From Chloroflexota bacterium (lineage in GTDB: Bacteria > Chloroflexota > Dehalococcoidia > DSTF01 > JACRBR01), in contig JAKAMA010000017.1 in NCBI GenBank assembly GCA_021813085.1, forward strand, positions 1 to 13,917: a stretch of 13,917 bases of DNA, read 5' to 3'. The notes beneath the pieces are model-generated. The model saw only the letters and a list, made by a program, of their open reading frames with translations, did no database searches and was not told where the DNA came from. The first letter of the stretch is position 1. Every line of letters starts with the position of its first letter. The translations under genes were made by a program, and so were the position numbers. Below are positions 1 to 6,845 of the stretch, piece after piece.

Positions 1-1
1 C

Positions 2-526
2 GAGCAGGTGCTGCGCGAGGCTGGCGCGGCCGCGCCCGGACCCGCCGGCGCCGACGGCCGGGGCGACGGCGACCGGCGCGCGCAGGACGCGTCCTTCGCG
101 GCGCTGCCGGACCTCGTGATCATCGACGGCGGCAAGGGACAGCTCTCGGCCGTCAGCGACGTCATGCGCGAGATGGGGGTGCAGGCGATCCCGACCGTCG
201 GCCTCGCCAAGCAGCACGAGGAGGTCTACGTCCAGGACGTGCCGGAGCCGGTCGTGCTGCCGCGCGCCTCCGAGGCGCTCTACCTTGTGCAACGCATCCG
301 CGACGAGGCCCACCGCTTCGCCATCACCTACCATCGCGGCCTGCGCAAGAAGGCTGGCTTCCAGTCGGCGCTGGACGCCATCCCGGGCGTCGGCCCGAAG
401 CGCAAGAAGGCGCTCCTCCGCAAGTTCGGCTCCGTCCGGGGCGTCCGCGAGGCCTCGGTCGACGAGATCGCCGCCACCGTCGGCTTCACGGCCACGCTCG
501 CGGAGACCGTGAAGGCGAAGGTGTGA
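2..526 (+). CDS. uvrC: UvrABC excinuclease subunit C, C-terminal part (5' truncated by window edge)
   Basis: UvrC makes both incisions around a damaged base in nucleotide excision repair, acting with UvrA and UvrB in the cytoplasm. Only the last 174 codons are here. They contain the end of the RNase H-like nuclease domain that makes the 5' incision: LPDLVIIDGGKGQLSA carries a family-conserved Asp, and RDEAHRFAITYHR carries the conserved His. A tandem helix-hairpin-helix follows (IPGVGPKRKKALLRKFGSV), which binds DNA at the bubble. Just before LPDL is an Ala/Gly/Pro/Arg-rich stretch of about 25 residues that looks like a disordered loop inserted in the nuclease domain; such loops vary between UvrC proteins. 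The frame is open to the window edge, so the start and the GIY-YIG domain lie upstream. A repeat element begins 32 bp after the stop. Identification is secure. Confidence 0.96.
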   Translation, partial: EQVLREAGAAAPGPAGADGRGDGDRRAQDASFAALPDLVIIDGGKGQLSAVSDVMREMGVQAIPTVGLAKQHEEVYVQDVPEPVVLPRASEALYLVQRIRDEAHRFAITYHRGLRKKAGFQSALDAIPGVGPKRKKALLRKFGSVRGVREASVDEIAATVGFTATLAETVKAKV

Positions 527-558
527 CGCCGAAGGGGGAGCGCATGCGCAACGTGCCA

Positions 559-721
559 GAGCCGATCCAAGTTGATGACGCACAGGACGCTGGACGGTGG
601 AGGGTGGAAGATGGATGCAACGACGGCACCGGTTCGCCCTTCGACGCCGTCCCCTTCCCCTCCCCTATACTCCACCTTCCAGTGGCGAGGCGAGCGGCAA
701 CACATCAAGTTGGAGGGGCAC
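559..721. repeat. MITE-like element, copy 1 (about 163 bp, imperfect terminal inverted repeats)
   Basis: This stretch is closely matched by 13152-13318. The left end (559-577) and the reverse complement of the right end (703-721) form an imperfect 19-bp terminal inverted repeat built on TCCAANTTGATG. Inside are four G-rich heptamers of the GGANGGT type (592-619). A core with GACGGC/GCCGTC arms (620-652) follows and is nearly identical in the two copies. Two heptamers then appear in reverse complement (667-680). It has no transposase, so it would be non-autonomous if mobile. I see no clear target-site duplication. It fills much of the 274-bp gap between uvrC and pcm; 722-800 shows nothing else. 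Confidence 0.75.
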
Positions 722-800
722 TAGAGCGCACGCGGGCCCGCCTGCCGTCCCGGGCGCACCGCACCGGCCGCCAGGCGCTCGGCAGAGGGCCTGCCTGACC

Positions 801-1490
801 ATGGACACCGGCGGCCCGTACGCCAGCCGGCGGGAGGCCATGCTGCGTCTCCTGCGCCGCGAGGTGCGCGACGAGCGCGTGCTCGCGGCCATGGCGGCCG
901 TGCCGCGCGAGGAGTTCGTGCCGCCGCACCTGCGCGCGTACGCCTACGACGACCGCGCGCTGCCGATCGGTGAGGGACAGACGATCTCGCAGCCCCTGAT
1001 CGTCGCGCTCATGTTGCAGGCGCTGGAGGTCGGCGCCGGCGATCGGGTGCTCGATGTCGGCACCGGCTCCGGCTACCAGGCGGCCGTGCTGTCGGCCCTC
1101 GCGCGCGAGGTGGTGACGGTCGAACGCATCGAGGGGCTCCTCGGCCGCGCGCGGGCCGTGCTGACGCGCCTCCATTGCGCCAACGTGACGATGCACGTCG
1201 CAGGCGATGTGCTCGGCTGGCCGGAGCGTGCGCCGTACGACGCGATCGTCGTGGCGGCGGCGGCGCCGCACGTCCCGCGCGCGCTCGTCGACCAGCTCGC
1301 GGAGGGCGGCCGCATGGTGCTGCCCATCGGCGGGCGGCGCGAACAGCAGCTCGTGCGCGCGCGCAGGACGCCGCATGGCAGCGACCTCGCGCGTCTCGGC
1401 GGCTGCGCCTTCGTACCGCTGATCGCGCGCGACGCCTGGCCCACCGGCGCGGACGGCGATCAGGCTTCGGGAAGGATCACCGTGCCATAG
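801..1490 (+). CDS. pcm: Protein-L-isoaspartate O-methyltransferase
   Basis: Uses S-adenosylmethionine to methylate L-isoaspartyl residues in aged proteins, starting their repair to aspartate. The 229-residue product has the family pattern. The N-terminal helix region ends in RVLAAMAAVPREEFVP. The substrate-pocket motif GEGQTISQPLIVALML follows, and then SAM motif I, VLDVGTGSGYQAAVL, at about residues 83-97. Further on is a PRALVDQLAEGGRMVLPIG segment matching the post-II/III region. The frame is open upstream to 597, but that extension runs through a repeat and is not protein-like. ATG 801 gives the usual N-terminal length; ATG 840 is the alternative. The ribosome site is weak. It lies downstream of a MITE-like element and is unlinked in function to uvrC. 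Confidence 0.93.
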   Translation: MDTGGPYASRREAMLRLLRREVRDERVLAAMAAVPREEFVPPHLRAYAYDDRALPIGEGQTISQPLIVALMLQALEVGAGDRVLDVGTGSGYQAAVLSALAREVVTVERIEGLLGRARAVLTRLHCANVTMHVAGDVLGWPERAPYDAIVVAAAAPHVPRALVDQLAEGGRMVLPIGGRREQQLVRARRTPHGSDLARLGGCAFVPLIARDAWPTGADGDQASGRITVP

Positions 1491-1565
1491 CCGGGGCGAA
1501 TGATCGCCGCGCATCCCGTTCAGCTACTCGTATCGACATGGTGGGAAATCCGGGCGCTCCCTCAC

Positions 1566-1593
1566 TAGACTGTGGCAGAAGTCGTGATACAAT
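1566..1593 (+). promoter_or_regulatory. Extended -10 promoter of xerD, overlapping a 12-bp palindrome
   Basis: A -35-like TAGACT (1566-1571) lies 16 bp before TACAAT (1588-1593). TACAAT is preceded by TGA, giving an extended -10. The expected transcription start is near 1600, about 50 nt before ATG 1650, which argues against the more upstream GTG (1572) as start. The perfect palindrome CAATCGCGATTG (1590-1601) overlaps the -10 and start point, so it could be an operator. The TGATACAMTCGCG core recurs before thrB (9484-9496). Confidence 0.55.
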
Positions 1594-1649
1594 CGCGATT
1601 GCATTTCCTCCTCCCCTCCGGCGTCGTCGAGGTCCAGATCGAGGGCACA

Positions 1650-2555
1650 ATGGACGATCGCATTGGCCACTTCCTCAGTTTCATGTCGGTAGAAAAAGGC
1701 GCCTCAGGGAACACGGTCGCCGCGTACCGCAACGACTTGCAACAGTTCGACAGCTACCTGACGGGCGTGGCCGGCAACGGCCGGGCGCGCGACTGGGAGG
1801 GGCTCGAGCGGGCGATCATCACGGACTACCTGCTCGCGCTCAAGCGCAAGAACTACGCCGAGGCCACGGTGGCGCGCAAGGTCGCGGCGATCAAGTCGTT
1901 CTTTCAGTACTTGCAGGCCGAGGGCATGATCCGGCGCAACCCGGCCGAGAGCATCGAGTCGCCGCGCGTCGGGCGCTCGTTGCCGAAGCCCCTGAGCGTC
2001 ACCGAGATGGATGAGCTGCTCGAACAGCCCATGAAGCGCAATACGCCCGAGGCGAGGCGCGACCGCGCGATGCTCGAGCTGCTGTACGCCACCGGCATGC
2101 GCGTCACGGAACTTGTGTCACTCGACGTCGACGACGTGAACATCTCCGCGTCGTACGTCCGCTGTATGGGGAAGGGCTCCAAGGAACGGACGATCCCGGT
2201 CCACGAGCAGGCCGTGGCAGCCGTTGTCGCCTATCTCGATAGCGGGCGTGAGCCCCTCGTGAAGCACCGCAAGGAGGCGGCGCTCTTCGTGAACCGCCGT
2301 GGCGAGCGCCTCACCCGGCAGGGCTTCTGGCTCATTCTCAAGCAGTACGCGAAGGAAGCCAACATCACCGCGGTGGTCACGCCGCACACCTTGCGGCACT
2401 CCTTCGCCACCCATATGCTGCGGGGCGGGGCGCCGCTCCGGAATGTGCAAGAGCTGCTGGGGCATGCGAACATCTCCACCACCCAGGTGTACACCCAGAT
2501 CGCCAGCGAGCAGGTCCGCCAGGTCTACGAGAAGGCCCACCCCCGGGCCCGCTAA
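1650..2555 (+). CDS. xerD: Tyrosine recombinase, XerC/XerD family
   Basis: Site-specific recombinase of the chromosome-dimer-resolution type, 301 residues, the usual size for XerC/XerD. The N-terminal SAM-like core-binding domain is visible (FLSFMSVEKGASGNTVAAYRNDL). The catalytic set is complete: Arg151 in ATGMRVTEL, Lys175 in GKGSKER, His246 and Arg249 in HTLRHSFATHML, His272 in LLGHANISTT, and the nucleophile Tyr281 in QVYTQI. ATG 1650 is chosen because the protein then begins MDDRIGHFLSFMSVEKG as in the family. A GAGGG lies just upstream, and the promoter at 1566-1593 makes the earlier in-frame GTG 1572 unlikely. It could be the housekeeping Xer or an element-borne integrase; typical length and the lack of nearby att-like repeats favour housekeeping. 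XerC versus XerD cannot be settled here. Confidence 0.92.
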   Translation: MDDRIGHFLSFMSVEKGASGNTVAAYRNDLQQFDSYLTGVAGNGRARDWEGLERAIITDYLLALKRKNYAEATVARKVAAIKSFFQYLQAEGMIRRNPAESIESPRVGRSLPKPLSVTEMDELLEQPMKRNTPEARRDRAMLELLYATGMRVTELVSLDVDDVNISASYVRCMGKGSKERTIPVHEQAVAAVVAYLDSGREPLVKHRKEAALFVNRRGERLTRQGFWLILKQYAKEANITAVVTPHTLRHSFATHMLRGGAPLRNVQELLGHANISTTQVYTQIASEQVRQVYEKAHPRAR

Positions 2556-4512
2556 CCCCGCCCGCACCCATCGCCCCTCCGGCCGTCTCCGATTCGGGAC
2601 GGCCGTCCTGTTCATCGCGTTCCTCGCCCTCGCGGCCGCGTGCAGCGGCGCGAAGTCCGGGGGGTCGCCTGCACCCGTCGCCTCGCCCGCGGTCACGTCG
2701 CTGGCGCCGTCACCGTCGCCGCAGCCTCCATCGCTGGCAAGCCAGATCGGCCCGCGCGGCGACCTCCCGAAGGACAACCCGATCGATCTCGCGGCGCGCT
2801 ACGGCCGGACGCGGGGGCGCGCACCCGCCGCCAAGCCGTCCGCCGGCGAGGCGAACGTCGGCGCACAGCGCACGTTCATCGTGATGCAGATCAACGGCGA
2901 TACGCTCGCCCAGCAGGCGCCGCCCGTGACGACCACCATCACGGCGACGCTGCGGGTGAAGAGCGCCCACGCCTACTTTTACGTGGACGACGCGCTCTCG
3001 GTGAGCACCGCCGCCGTCCAGGCCGCGGCCGACCAGTTCGAGGCCAGTGTCTGGCCCGTCGTCACCAGTGCCTTCGGCGAGCCCGCGATCCCCGGCGTCG
3101 ATGGCGATCCGCGCATCGTGATCCTCCAGGCCGACCTTGGCAGCGCGGTCGGCGGCTACTTCGCGCAGGATGACGAGTACCTGAAGTCGGTCGAGCCGCT
3201 CAGCAACGAAGCAGAGATGGTGTACCTGAATCGCACGCTGATCCCGGGCGGGGCCACGTATAAGGTGGTGCTCGCCCACGAGCTGCAGCACCTCATCCAC
3301 GCGAAGAACGACCCGTACGAGGAGACGTGGGTGAACGAAGGGCTGTCCGAAGATGCGCTGATGCTCGCCGGCGGCGCGGCTTCCAGCATCGACGCCTTCG
3401 CCAGGAAGCCGCAGACGCAGCTCAACGCCTGGGACAACGTGGGCAGCGCCCCGCACTACGGCGCGGGCGCGGCCTTCTTCCGCTACCTGACCAGCCGGTT
3501 CGGCGGGGACGCGTCGTACGGCGCGATCGCCCGCGAGCCCGGCGACGGCCCCGTCGGGGTCGACCAGTTCCTCCAGTCGGCCGGCCAGCCGCTGCGCTTC
3601 CGCGACGTGTTCGCCGACTGGATCGCGGCCAACATCCTCAACCTGCCGTCCGGCCCGTACGGCAATCCGAAGCGTCCGCTCAGCGTGGCGGTCGACCAGA
3701 CCCTCGCCCCCGGCTCACCGGTCAGCGGCGCGGCGAGCCAGTTCGGCACGGATTACTACCGCCTGCCGCTGGCTGGCGGCGACTACGTGCTGAAGTTCAG
3801 CGGCCAGCGCCACGTCGCGGTCCTGCCGACGCAACCGCCAGACGGCAGGCCGATGCTCTGGGGCAACGCCGAGGATAACATCGACACCCGCCTGACGCGC
3901 ACGGTCGACCTGACCGGCGCGCAGGACCCCGTCCTCACCTTCAAGACCTGGTACGACATCGAACGCTGGTTCGACTGGGGTTACGTTTCGGTCTCGACCG
4001 ATGGCGGCCAGACGTGGCAGGCGCTCCCCGGCGACCACACGACGAGCGACGACCCCGCGCGCTCCGCCTACGGCCCCGGCTACACCGGCGAGAGCGGCGG
4101 CGGCCAGACGCCGGCATGGATCGACGAGCGCGTCAGCCTGGCGAAGTACGCCGGGCAGAAGATCCTGCTCCGCTTCGAGTACGTGACCGACGGCTCGACG
4201 CACGGCGAGGGTTGGGCGGTCAGCGACCTCGCCTTCAGCGGCGCGCCGGCGGCCGGCGACGCGGCGGCTGGCTGGCGCAGCGAGGGCTGGGTGCGCATCG
4301 ACGCATCCCTGCCGCAGACCTACATCGTCCGTGTGATCGAGCGACTGGCCGGCGGCGGCACGGCCGTCCGTGATGTCCCGCTCGACGCGTCGGAGAGCGG
4401 CCAGCTCCGGCTGAGCGGGGCGGGCGTCGAGCAGGCGACGCTGGCCATCGCGGGATCGACCGAAGGGACTGACCAGAAGGCGCCGTACCGGGTCGAGCTG
4501 GACCGGCCCTGA
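2464..4512 (+). CDS. Secreted lipoprotein metallopeptidase, HExxH type with InhA-like C-terminal domain
   Basis: Likely a zinc endopeptidase anchored outside the membrane. A hydrophobic stretch (AVLFIAFLALAAAC) ends in a lipobox with Cys encoded at 2641-2643. A Pro/Ser/Ala-rich linker follows. The catalytic motif HELQH is encoded at 3277-3291 and followed by WVNEGLSE (Glu at 3337), the zinc-ligand pattern of gluzincin peptidases. The C-terminal part (DPVLTFKTWYDIERWFDWGYVSVSTDGG to GWAVSDLAF) resembles the MAM-like domain of immune inhibitor A proteins. The start is a problem: the frame has no ATG, GTG or TTG between the end of xerD and the signal peptide. The nearest is ATG 2464, inside xerD in another frame, giving an odd Arg/Pro-rich leader of about 40 residues. 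An automatic start at GTG 2881 would lose the signal. Function is sure at family level only. Confidence 0.8.
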   Translation: MRTSPPPRCTPRSPASRSARSTRRPTPGPANPARTHRPSGRLRFGTAVLFIAFLALAAACSGAKSGGSPAPVASPAVTSLAPSPSPQPPSLASQIGPRGDLPKDNPIDLAARYGRTRGRAPAAKPSAGEANVGAQRTFIVMQINGDTLAQQAPPVTTTITATLRVKSAHAYFYVDDALSVSTAAVQAAADQFEASVWPVVTSAFGEPAIPGVDGDPRIVILQADLGSAVGGYFAQDDEYLKSVEPLSNEAEMVYLNRTLIPGGATYKVVLAHELQHLIHAKNDPYEETWVNEGLSEDALMLAGGAASSIDAFARKPQTQLNAWDNVGSAPHYGAGAAFFRYLTSRFGGDASYGAIAREPGDGPVGVDQFLQSAGQPLRFRDVFADWIAANILNLPSGPYGNPKRPLSVAVDQTLAPGSPVSGAASQFGTDYYRLPLAGGDYVLKFSGQRHVAVLPTQPPDGRPMLWGNAEDNIDTRLTRTVDLTGAQDPVLTFKTWYDIERWFDWGYVSVSTDGGQTWQALPGDHTTSDDPARSAYGPGYTGESGGGQTPAWIDERVSLAKYAGQKILLRFEYVTDGSTHGEGWAVSDLAFSGAPAAGDAAAGWRSEGWVRIDASLPQTYIVRVIERLAGGGTAVRDVPLDASESGQLRLSGAGVEQATLAIAGSTEGTDQKAPYRVELDRP

Positions 4513-4529
4513 CGGCCCGTGGCTCTTGC

Positions 4530-5111
4530 CTACCAGAGGTTGACGACGGTGCCGAGGGGCCGCCCGCCGGGCATCGTGCGCTCGATGGTGACGGGCGGCG
4601 CGTCGCCGGCACGCAGCGCGAGCGTGAAGCGCTGGCCGGCCGCGATCGCCGGCGTGATGCCGGTCACATCGACGACGACTTCCGCCAGCTCGCCCGGTTG
4701 CAGGAGCGTATCGCCGTTGCCGCTGGTCCACACGACGCCGTATGGCAGATCCCGCACGACCGTCGTCGCCGAGACGTAGCTCACGATGAGGCGGCCCGAT
4801 GTGGCGTGAGGGTCGAGGTTGACGGCGCCGCCGCCGGCGGTCGTGGTCAGGTCGACCATGACCTGCGTCGCCCGCGTGCCGTCGGTCTGGGCGAGGACGG
4901 GGCCATCGACCTGGACGCCGGTCGTCACCAGGGCCAGGGCCCGTTGGGCGGTCTGCTCCAGTTGGAGAGAGGCCGTCGTCCCCGTGCTCAGGACGACGCC
5001 CGCGAACAGGGACGAAACGAGCACGATCGCGCCGGCGATGGCGGCGAGCTCGACGCCGGTGATCCCGTCGTCCGGGCGGAGGCGGAGCAGCAGGCGGACT
5101 GTGCGAGACAT
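4530..5111 (-). CDS. Archaellin-like / type IV pilin-like protein with class III signal peptide
   Basis: A 193-residue predicted surface filament subunit. The N-terminus is a class III signal peptide: a short Arg-rich leader (MSRTVRLLLRLRPDDG) with the expected prepilin-peptidase cut after Gly16. Mature ITGVELAAIAGAIVLVSSLF follows, with Glu at position 5, and forms one hydrophobic helix. The helix continues AGVVLSTGTTAS, as in archaellin-like proteins I know from Chloroflexota. The rest is a Thr/Val-rich beta domain with LLQPGELAEVVVDVTG and ends ERTMPGGRPLGTVVNLW, again like archaellins. ATG 5111 is preferred to an upstream TTG at 5150 because it gives a normal leader. It converges on the peptidase gene (17 bp between stops) and has no assembly ATPase or platform gene nearby. 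It could instead be a pseudopilin, but the C-terminal pattern favours archaellin-like. Confidence 0.72.
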   Translation of the reverse strand: MSRTVRLLLRLRPDDGITGVELAAIAGAIVLVSSLFAGVVLSTGTTASLQLEQTAQRALALVTTGVQVDGPVLAQTDGTRATQVMVDLTTTAGGGAVNLDPHATSGRLIVSYVSATTVVRDLPYGVVWTSGNGDTLLQPGELAEVVVDVTGITPAIAAGQRFTLALRAGDAPPVTIERTMPGGRPLGTVVNLW

Positions 5112-5112
5112 C

Positions 5113-5139
5113 GAGCCCCCACGTGAGATGGCGGGGCTC
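5113..5139 (-). promoter_or_regulatory. Hairpin in the 5' leader of the archaellin-like gene
   Basis: GAGCCCC (5113-5119) and GGGGCTC (5133-5139) form a perfect 7-bp stem with a 13-nt loop. In the minus-strand transcript it ends one base before the ATG at 5111, so the only G-rich ribosome-site candidate (GGGGG) is in the stem. This could limit translation. It is a short structure in GC-rich DNA and may be chance. Confidence 0.3.
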
Positions 5140-5241
5140 ACAGAGATCAACGCGCAGCCGGGAGCGCCGTATCAGTGAGGGGGCCGGGCCGCCGCCCGCA
5201 TGGACCAGTGACACTGGCACCGGCATGTGCCAACATGGGGA

Positions 5242-6666
5242 ATGAATTCCGTTCAGCAGCCCCCGGCCTACGGCGTGCGGCGCCGCGGAGCGGCGCCGCA
5301 TAACCGCGTGCTGCGGTTCATCCACGTGGGCCAGATGCTCGCGCGCGTCTTCATCGGCTACAAGCTGATTAGCCTGCGGGAGAAGCGCAGGGGCAAGGCG
5401 TGGGCGGCGCCGCGCCGGGAGCAGCACCACCGGTGGAGCGCCCGCAAGTTCTACGAGGCCGCCGTCCGTAACCAGGGCCTGCTGATCAAGACGGGCCAGT
5501 TCCTGGGCACGCGCCCGGACGTGCTCCCTGACGCGTACGTCGAGGTGCTCTCCGGCCTGCAGGATGAGGTGCCGCCCGAGTCCTTCGACAACATCCGCCG
5601 CGTCATCGAGCGTGAGCTGGGGTCGCCACTCGATGAGATTTTCGCCGAGTTCGACGAGCAGCCGGTGGCCTCCGCCTCGCTGGCGCAGGTTCACCGTGCC
5701 GTGCTCAAGGATGGGCGCGTCGCGGCGGTCAAGGTGCAGTACCCCGGCATCGACCGCATCGTCGATATCGACCTGGCGAACATGAGCTTCTTCATCGGCG
5801 TGCTGAACAAGCTCGACCGCTCGATGGACTACCGCTTCGTCGCGGAGGAGATGCGCAGGCACATCCCCCTCGAGCTCGACTTCATCAACGAAGGACACAA
5901 CGCCGAGCGCATCGCCGCCGACTTCGCCGACGTCGAGGACATCGTCGTCCCCAAGATCTACTGGGAGCACTCGAGCCGGCGGGTGCTGACGATGGAGTAC
6001 ATCGACGGCGTCAAGATCACCGATCGCGAAGGCATGCGCCGCATCGGGGTCGACACGGCCGACGTCGCGAAGATCCTCGTGTTCGCGTTCGCGGAGATGA
6101 TCGTGAAGTTCGGGTTCTTCCACGCCGACCCGCATCCCGGCAACCTGATGGTGCTCCCCGGCCCCAGGCTCGTGCTGATTGACTTCGGGCAGGCGAAGGA
6201 GCTCGGGCCCGCGTTCCAGGAGGTACTCGTGCGCTTCACGCGCACGATCCTGGCCGATGACAACGCCTCGATGGGGGTGGCGTTCCGCGACCTCGGCTTC
6301 CGCACGAAGAAGGACGATGCCGAGGGCTACGAGCAGCTCGGCGATGCCTACGTCGGCCGCGTCGCGAAGCAGATGCACCGGACCGGCGCCGGCTGGGCTG
6401 AGGGCGAGGACTTCGAGCAGTCCTACGAGGACGTGACGAAGATCCTGCGCAAGAACAGGCTCACCGCCGTGCCGTCGGAGCTGCTGCTCGTCGGCCGCGT
6501 CTTCGGGCTGCTCAACGGCCTCAGCAAGACGCTGCGGGCGAAGACGAACATGCTCGTCGCGTTCGCCCAGCTCGCCGACGAGCTGGAGGCAGCGAAGCGG
6601 GGCGGCACCGACCTCGCGGCTGACGCCGTCCCACCCGGTGGCACGCGGCGGCTGCTCGAGGCGTAG
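5242..6666 (+). CDS. ABC1/UbiB-family (AarF-type) atypical protein kinase
   Basis: Member of the UbiB/ADCK family, whose bacterial members are needed for isoprenoid quinone synthesis and bind or hydrolyse ATP. All signature motifs are present in 474 residues: KTGQ (83-86) in the N-terminal extension, the Ala-rich loop VASASLAQVHRAV, the ATP-binding Lys164 in VAAVKVQYPG, ELDFINEGHNAERI, MEYIDGVKITD, the catalytic-loop HADPHPGNLM (Asp296, Asn301), and the metal-binding DFG beginning at Asp314. ATG 5242 is chosen. An in-frame GTG at 5227 adds only five residues, and neither has a good Shine-Dalgarno. A weak GTGACA-17-CAACAT promoter (5208-5236) would make the message almost leaderless. It is divergent from the archaellin-like gene, with 130 bp between starts. 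No quinone gene is adjacent, so the target lipid is unknown. Confidence 0.93.
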   Translation: MNSVQQPPAYGVRRRGAAPHNRVLRFIHVGQMLARVFIGYKLISLREKRRGKAWAAPRREQHHRWSARKFYEAAVRNQGLLIKTGQFLGTRPDVLPDAYVEVLSGLQDEVPPESFDNIRRVIERELGSPLDEIFAEFDEQPVASASLAQVHRAVLKDGRVAAVKVQYPGIDRIVDIDLANMSFFIGVLNKLDRSMDYRFVAEEMRRHIPLELDFINEGHNAERIAADFADVEDIVVPKIYWEHSSRRVLTMEYIDGVKITDREGMRRIGVDTADVAKILVFAFAEMIVKFGFFHADPHPGNLMVLPGPRLVLIDFGQAKELGPAFQEVLVRFTRTILADDNASMGVAFRDLGFRTKKDDAEGYEQLGDAYVGRVAKQMHRTGAGWAEGEDFEQSYEDVTKILRKNRLTAVPSELLLVGRVFGLLNGLSKTLRAKTNMLVAFAQLADELEAAKRGGTDLAADAVPPGGTRRLLEA

Positions 6667-6688
6667 GCTGGCTGCCCGTGCGTCGGCG

Positions 6689-6723
6689 GACCTAACCCCC
6701 GGCCCCCGGCCGGGGGTTAGGTC
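6689..6723 (+). terminator. Perfect 16-bp GC-rich hairpin after the UbiB-family gene
   Basis: Positions 6689-6704 and 6708-6723 are perfectly complementary (16 bp, GACCTAACCCCCGGCC arm) around a CCC loop, 22 bp after the stop codon. No U-tract follows, so it is not a textbook intrinsic terminator. It may act as a terminator or 3' stabiliser in this GC-rich genome, or be a dispersed palindrome. It could work on either strand. Confidence 0.5.
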
Positions 6724-6753
6724 GTGCGCGGCACCCGACTTCTTGCCTCGCAC

Positions 6754-6772
6754 CATCAAGTTGGGAGGGCAC
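6754..6772. repeat. Isolated right-end sequence of the MITE-like family
   Basis: CATCAAGTTGGGAGGGCAC matches the right terminal repeat of copy 1 (703-721) at 17 of 19 positions and has the same orientation relative to the gene downstream. The preceding GACTTCTTGCCTC (6738-6750) resembles GACTCTTGCTTC inside copy 2. No left end is found. It is either a decayed or rearranged copy, or the right end has its own role upstream of genes. Confidence 0.5.
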
Positions 6773-6790
6773 TCGTCTGCGGGCGGGTTC

Positions 6791-6819
6791 TTGGTTCTAG
6801 GTCCTCTCCGTCGTATCCT
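6791..6819 (+). promoter_or_regulatory. Weak promoter candidate for the CoA-transferase pair
   Basis: TTGGTT (6791-6796) and TATCCT (6814-6819) are 17 bp apart, with 3-4 matches each to the housekeeping consensus. They lie 26 bp before the ATG, and a GGAAGGGA ribosome site (6831-6838) follows with 7-nt spacing. The position is right, but the match alone is modest. Confidence 0.35.
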
Positions 6820-6845
6820 GTGCCGCATCTGGAAGGGAGCCTCCC

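Noticed and set aside
559..721. Riboswitch upstream of the methyltransferase genes, suggested by a conserved leader with small stems
   Set aside because: No match to SAM, SAH, TPP, cobalamin, glycine or T-box consensus that I can see. Terminal inverted repeats and slipping heptamers fit a repeat element better.
544..798. Open frame starting at ATG 544 after an AAGGGGGAG ribosome-like site, following uvrC
   Set aside because: It reads straight through the MITE-like element and gives a low-quality peptide. It may be the stub of an interrupted gene, but nothing supports a product.
1599..1652. Leaderless start of xerD at TTG 1599, just after the -10
   Set aside because: It is in frame and well placed, but would add 17 residues not typical of the family; ATG 1650 gives the standard N-terminus.
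1650..2555. XerD as the integrase of a mobile island covering the window
   Set aside because: No tRNA, att-like direct repeat, or phage or plasmid genes are seen, and the neighbours are housekeeping genes.
3715..6828. A 1037-codon open frame on the minus strand, with others at 7553-9457 and 11470-13305
   Set aside because: They lie opposite well-identified genes (metallopeptidase, UbiB kinase, CoA-transferases, NUDIX, YchF), are rich in Arg/His/Ala and show no domain. Long antisense frames are expected in GC-rich codon usage.
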